From an uncultured bacterium (lineage in GTDB: Bacteria > Bacteroidota > Bacteroidia > Bacteroidales > Rikenellaceae), in assembly GCA_905214725.1 (NCBI GenBank), contig CAJMNH010000003.1:62001-126000 (forward strand): DNA of 64,000 bases, in the 5' to 3' direction. Positions 60,894 to 64,000 of this stretch are shown here, piece after piece; position 1 is the stretch's first letter; each line of letters starts with the position of its first letter. The translations under genes were made by a program, and so were the position numbers. A model generated the notes under the pieces. The model saw nothing but the letters and a program-made list of their open reading frames with translations, did no database searches and was not told the DNA's origin.

Positions 60894-62123
60894 TTGCGGG
60901 AGACCCGGGGCATTGTCGTTGATTAAGAGCGACGAGTCGCCGTAGCTCAGGAAACGGAAGCCGTTCTGGAGCGCATAGTCATAAATTTTGTGCCAATCTT
61001 CGCCAACATAGGCCGAAACCAGCAGCAGCAGGGTCGATTTGGGTTGATGGAAGTTGGTGACGATCGCGCGCACGATGCGCCAGCGGTAACCCAGCGGCGC
61101 GATCATGATCTGCGTGGCGGCTTTCAGCGTATCGAGGTTGTGCGTGCGCATGTAGTCGGCCAATTCTTGCAGCGCGTCGCGGCCGGTGAAGCTGTCGGGC
61201 AGGTCGTAGAGTTCCCATTGGCCGACCACGCGCGTTGCTGCGGGCGACCCTTCGCGGCGGATGCGCCAAGCCAGCACCGCCAGCGATTCGAGCGTGCGCA
61301 CCGAGGTCGTCCCCACGGCGACGATGTTTCCCCAGCGGCGCAGCAGATGTTCGACCGTCGTGCGGCGGATCTCGAAATGCTCGGTGTGCATCGCATGGCG
61401 GCAGGCGTCGTCGTCCTTGACGGGGAGGAACGTTCCGGCGCCGACGTGGAGCGTCACCTCCTCGAATTCGGTTCCGGCGGCTTGCAGCGAAGCGATCAGT
61501 TCGGGCGTGAAGTGCAGTCCTGCGGTGGGTGCGGCCACCGATCCTTCGAATTTGGAGTAGACGGTCTGGTAACGCGTGTAGTCGATCTCCTCGCTGTCGC
61601 GGTTCAGATAGGGCGGAATCGGAATCCTGCCCAGATGTTCGAGCAGTTCGCCGAAGGTGAGGTCGGCCTCCCACTCGAAGCGGACGATCTGCTCGCGGCC
61701 GTTGTCGCCGACGCGGTAGGCCCGCAACTGCTGCTGCGTGCCGTCGAGCGTAAAGTCGATCGCGAGCGGCCCCTCCTTCCACTTTTTGAGGTTGCCCACG
61801 ATGCAGCTCCACGAACATGATCCCTTGACCGCAAAGGCGCGTTCGTAATCGGCAGGGTCGTGGGGTTCGAGGCAGAAGACTTCGATGCGGGCTCCCGAAG
61901 GTTTGTGCATGATGATACGGGCGCGGATGACCTTCGTATTGTTGAAGACCAGCATCGCCTTTTCGGGCAGTTCTTCGCCCAGTCGGCTGAAACGGCTTTC
62001 GCCGATCGCGCCGTTGCGGTAGACGAGCAGTTTGGAGGCGGAGCGTTCGCCGAGCGGGAATTTTGCGATGCGCTCGTCGGGCAGCGGGTAGTCGAATGCA
62101 TTGATATCGATATGGCGTTCCAT
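60891..62123 (-). CDS. queA: S-adenosylmethionine:tRNA ribosyltransferase-isomerase QueA
   Basis: A 410-aa enzyme of queuosine synthesis that transfers ribosyl from SAM to 7-aminomethyl-7-deazaguanine in tRNA. Begins DINAFDYPLPDERIAKFPLGERSAS; VFNNTKVIRARI, YQTVYSKFEGSVAAPTAGLHFT, LHVGAGTFLPVK and VGTTSVRTLES are the family blocks; NFHQPKSTLLLLVSAYVG closes the protein. About 50 residues longer than the E. coli enzyme, from insertions in the N-terminal half. Preceded by a TAATTTTG box at 62144-62151. Confidence 0.96.
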   Translation of the reverse strand: MERHIDINAFDYPLPDERIAKFPLGERSASKLLVYRNGAIGESRFSRLGEELPEKAMLVFNNTKVIRARIIMHKPSGARIEVFCLEPHDPADYERAFAVKGSCSWSCIVGNLKKWKEGPLAIDFTLDGTQQQLRAYRVGDNGREQIVRFEWEADLTFGELLEHLGRIPIPPYLNRDSEEIDYTRYQTVYSKFEGSVAAPTAGLHFTPELIASLQAAGTEFEEVTLHVGAGTFLPVKDDDACRHAMHTEHFEIRRTTVEHLLRRWGNIVAVGTTSVRTLESLAVLAWRIRREGSPAATRVVGQWELYDLPDSFTGRDALQELADYMRTHNLDTLKAATQIMIAPLGYRWRIVRAIVTNFHQPKSTLLLLVSAYVGEDWHKIYDYALQNGFRFLSYGDSSLLINDNAPGLPQ

Positions 62124-62143
62124 GTTCGGATGTTTTACGCCTG

Positions 62144-62151
62144 CAAAATTA
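62144..62151 (-). promoter_or_regulatory. -7 box upstream of queA
   Basis: On the minus strand TAATTTTG matches TAnnTTTG, 20 bp before the queA ATG. Confidence 0.5.
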
Positions 62152-62239
62152 CAATTTAATCCGCACCGTCGGCAATCCGCAGGGCTTTTCCCGTAAAAAA
62201 GTCGCGGGAGCTTCGTCGCGCATCCTTTTCGGCCCGGCG

Positions 62240-62340
62240 CCGGCTTAACGAAAACGTTCGCTTTTTGCAGTCGTTTTCTCGCCTCGGCATAGTCCGAACA
62301 AGTTCTGCTCTGCGCTCGGCTTATCGAAAACGTTCCATTT
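62240..62340 (+). repeat. Decayed copy of the double-dyad repeat
   Basis: The order of parts matches the active copies: dyad B GAAAACG (62250-62256)/CGTTTTC (62272-62278), the linker TCGCCTCGG, dyad A GCATAGTCCGAAC/GTTCTGCTCTGC (62287-62313), then GCTCGGCTTATCG. The -33 TTTG has become TTCTG and there is no TATCTTTG, so promoter function looks lost while both dyads remain. Confidence 0.55.
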
Positions 62341-62495
62341 GAAACCGTCCCTCTGTCGCGGCGTAACGGGGTTTGGCTTAAAAAGTAGGATTCTTATACC
62401 GGCGGCGAGACGCTTTTCGTCGCCGCGCAATAAGTCCTGACCGCGGACAGAATGGAAAAACCGCTTCGTCTTTTTCGTGTGTCGTGAAAAATCGT

Positions 62496-62524
62496 TACTT
62501 TTGTAGCGCTTAATCGTACTTTTG
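62496..62524 (+). promoter_or_regulatory. Two -7 boxes upstream of nadB
   Basis: TACTTTTG occurs at 62496-62503 and again at 62517-62524. The second ends 2 bp before the ATG, so the first is the likely functional one, with a leader of about 18 nt. Confidence 0.5.
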
Positions 62525-62526
62525 AG

Positions 62527-64000
62527 ATGCAAACCGATTTTCTGGTGATAGGTTCCGGTGCGGCGGGTCTGAGTTTCGCGCTCAAGGCGGCCGAACACGG
62601 CCACGTCACCGTCGTCACCAAGGGTGAGATGAACGAGTGCAACACCAACTATGCACAGGGCGGCATCTGTTCGGTCACCTACGCCCCCGATACGTTCGAA
62701 AAACACATCCGCGACACGTTGGTCTGCGGCGCCGGAAAGTGCGACGCGGCCGCCGTAGAACTGGTGGTGCGCCGCGCGCCCGAGTTGATCCGCGACCTGA
62801 TCGCGTGGGGCACCCGTTTCGACACGACGGCCGACGGCCGTTTCGAGCTGAACCGCGAGGGAGGTCATTCGGAGCACCGCATCCTGCATTACGAAGACCT
62901 GACGGGCGCCGAGATCGAACGGGCGCTGGTCGCTTCGGTGCGGCGTCATCCCAACATTACCGTTTTGGAACGCCACTACGCCGTCGATCTGCTGACGCAG
63001 CATCATCTGGGCGAGTTCGTCACGCGTCATACGCGGGGCGTCACCTGCTTCGGCGCCTATGTGCTCGATCTGACGACTGCCGCCATCGAAACCGTGCTGG
63101 CGAAGTTCACGGTCGTGGCTACGGGCGGCTGCGGCAATGTCTATTCGACTACGACCAACCCCGTGGTGGCCACGGGCGACGGCATCGCCATGTGCCACCG
63201 CGCGAAGGCCATCACCGAGAACATGGAGTATATCCAGTTCCACCCCACGTCGCTTTACAATCCGGGCGAACGTCCCTCGTTCCTCATTACGGAGGCGATG
63301 CGCGGCTTCGGCGCCATTCTGCGTTTGCAGAACGGCGAGGAGTTCATGGACAAGTACCATCCGATGAAGTCGCTCGCGCCGCGCGACGTGGTGGCGCGTT
63401 CGATCTACCGCGAGATGCAGTTGCACGGCGAGGAGTTCGTCTATTTGGACGTGACGCACAAACCCGCCGACGCGATCCGCAGCCACTTTCCCAATATCTA
63501 CGAGAAGTGCCTCTCGATCGGCATCGACATCACGAAGGACTGGATTCCCGTCACGCCCGCGGCGCACTACTGCTGCGGCGGGGTGAAGGTCTCGACCGAC
63601 GGCGAGACCTCGATCCGCCGTCTCTATGCGCTGGGCGAAACCTCCTGCACGGGGTTGCACGGAGCCAACCGGCTGGCCTCCAATTCGTTGATCGAGGCGG
63701 TGGTCTACGCCGATCAGGCGGCGCGCCACGCTACGGCGCAAGTCGGCAAGGTCTCGATTCAGGAGGGCATTCCCGACTGGAATTTCGAAGGTACGGCCAC
63801 GGCCGAGGAGTTGCTGCTGCTGATTCAGTCGAAACGCGAGTTGCAGCAGATCATGTCCAACTACGTGGGCATCATCCGCTCGAACCTTTATCTCAAACGC
63901 GCCATGCGCCGTCTGGAAACGTTGTGGCACGAGACCGAAGACCTCTACGGCAAAACGACGCCCAACCGCGAACTGTGCGAATTGCGCAACATGATAACGG
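62527..64000 (+). CDS. nadB: L-aspartate oxidase, partial (C-terminus outside window)
   Basis: The first 491 codons of an FAD-dependent oxidase that makes iminoaspartate for NAD synthesis. The dinucleotide-binding motif is VIGSGAAGLS (residues 7-16); NTNYAQGGICSV and GGHSEHRILH are active-site blocks; VVATGGCGNVYSTTTNP, FHPTSLY, CGGVKVSTDGETSI and LGETSCTGLHGANRLASNSLIEA complete the flavoprotein domain; the C-terminal helical domain begins near residue 420. The last visible codons (ELRNMIT) continue past the edge. ATG at 62527 chosen just after the second -7 box. Confidence 0.96.
   Translation, partial: MQTDFLVIGSGAAGLSFALKAAEHGHVTVVTKGEMNECNTNYAQGGICSVTYAPDTFEKHIRDTLVCGAGKCDAAAVELVVRRAPELIRDLIAWGTRFDTTADGRFELNREGGHSEHRILHYEDLTGAEIERALVASVRRHPNITVLERHYAVDLLTQHHLGEFVTRHTRGVTCFGAYVLDLTTAAIETVLAKFTVVATGGCGNVYSTTTNPVVATGDGIAMCHRAKAITENMEYIQFHPTSLYNPGERPSFLITEAMRGFGAILRLQNGEEFMDKYHPMKSLAPRDVVARSIYREMQLHGEEFVYLDVTHKPADAIRSHFPNIYEKCLSIGIDITKDWIPVTPAAHYCCGGVKVSTDGETSIRRLYALGETSCTGLHGANRLASNSLIEAVVYADQAARHATAQVGKVSIQEGIPDWNFEGTATAEELLLLIQSKRELQQIMSNYVGIIRSNLYLKRAMRRLETLWHETEDLYGKTTPNRELCELRNMIT

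Larger units (their letters stand above)
62124..62526. other. Non-coding divergent region between queA and nadB
   Basis: About 400 bp with no credible gene. It holds the queA -7 box, one decayed copy of the double-dyad repeat (62240-62340), a hairpin-prone stretch near 62400-62432 (GGCGGCGA...TCGTCGCC), and two nadB -7 boxes. Confidence 0.6.

Overview
The window looks like a chromosomal segment of a GC-rich member of the Bacteroidales, most likely Rikenellaceae and Alistipes-like. The evidence is a SusC/SusD pair, BACON/FN3 surface lipoproteins, a fused glycogen synthase/phosphorylase, DUF3078 and DUF3108 proteins, a C10 protease, and many promoters of the Bacteroidetes form (TTTG, 19-21 nt, TAnnTTTG). 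The genus is an inference from content and composition; no rRNA or tRNA gene was seen.

Layout. 1-8.9 kb (minus): glycogen metabolism, with a GH57 amylase cut by the window edge, a GT4 glycosyltransferase, a debranching enzyme with a histone-like basic tail, and a GT3-GT35 synthase/phosphorylase fusion. 9-19.3 kb: hemW (minus), then on plus a split ThrE-type exporter, a DUF6064 membrane protein, a UvrD/PcrA helicase, a GT2, endonuclease III, a DHH phosphoesterase and two tandem beta-barrel paralogues. 19.4-27.1 kb (mainly minus): a small membrane protein, CtpA-type S41 protease and DUF3078 unit, divergent nfo, and a cvpA-rsgA-trmH-aminotransferase operon followed in frame by a cysteine-rich open frame. 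27.2-44.4 kb (mainly plus): a GH2-fold protein that seems to lack both catalytic glutamates, WbqC (minus), an acyltransferase, ispG (minus), a radical SAM/SPASM enzyme with two small lipoproteins, a PagL-like lipid A deacylase with a lipoprotein, a GH123/DUF4091-type lipoprotein, recG, DUF3108, an alpha/beta hydrolase and a coiled-coil membrane protein. 44.5-48 kb (minus): a C10 cysteine protease with two duplicated small lipoproteins, and a HAD phosphatase. 48.2-59.5 kb: a nutrient-uptake locus (SusC, SusD, metallophosphoesterase on minus; a divergent 972-aa BACON/FN3 lipoprotein and a DeoR-type regulator on plus). 59.5-64 kb: eno and queA (minus), then nadB running off the right edge.

Two observations stand out. 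First, susC contains a run of 11 G exactly at the junction of signal peptide and mature protein, and with 11 G the two parts are out of frame: either a slipped-strand phase-variation switch in the OFF state or a homopolymer sequencing error. Second, a family of about 75-82 bp repeats, tandem at 37.6-37.9 kb and dispersed at 27.2, 48.1 and (decayed) 62.3 kb, carries complete promoters. Each unit has two inverted repeats, one holding the -33 box and one holding the -7 box. Divergent units keep both dyads while changing their sequence, which suggests selection on structure. Several single-copy promoters in the window (wbqC, the glycogen fusion, uvrD, the HAD gene) also have a dyad starting at the -7 box.
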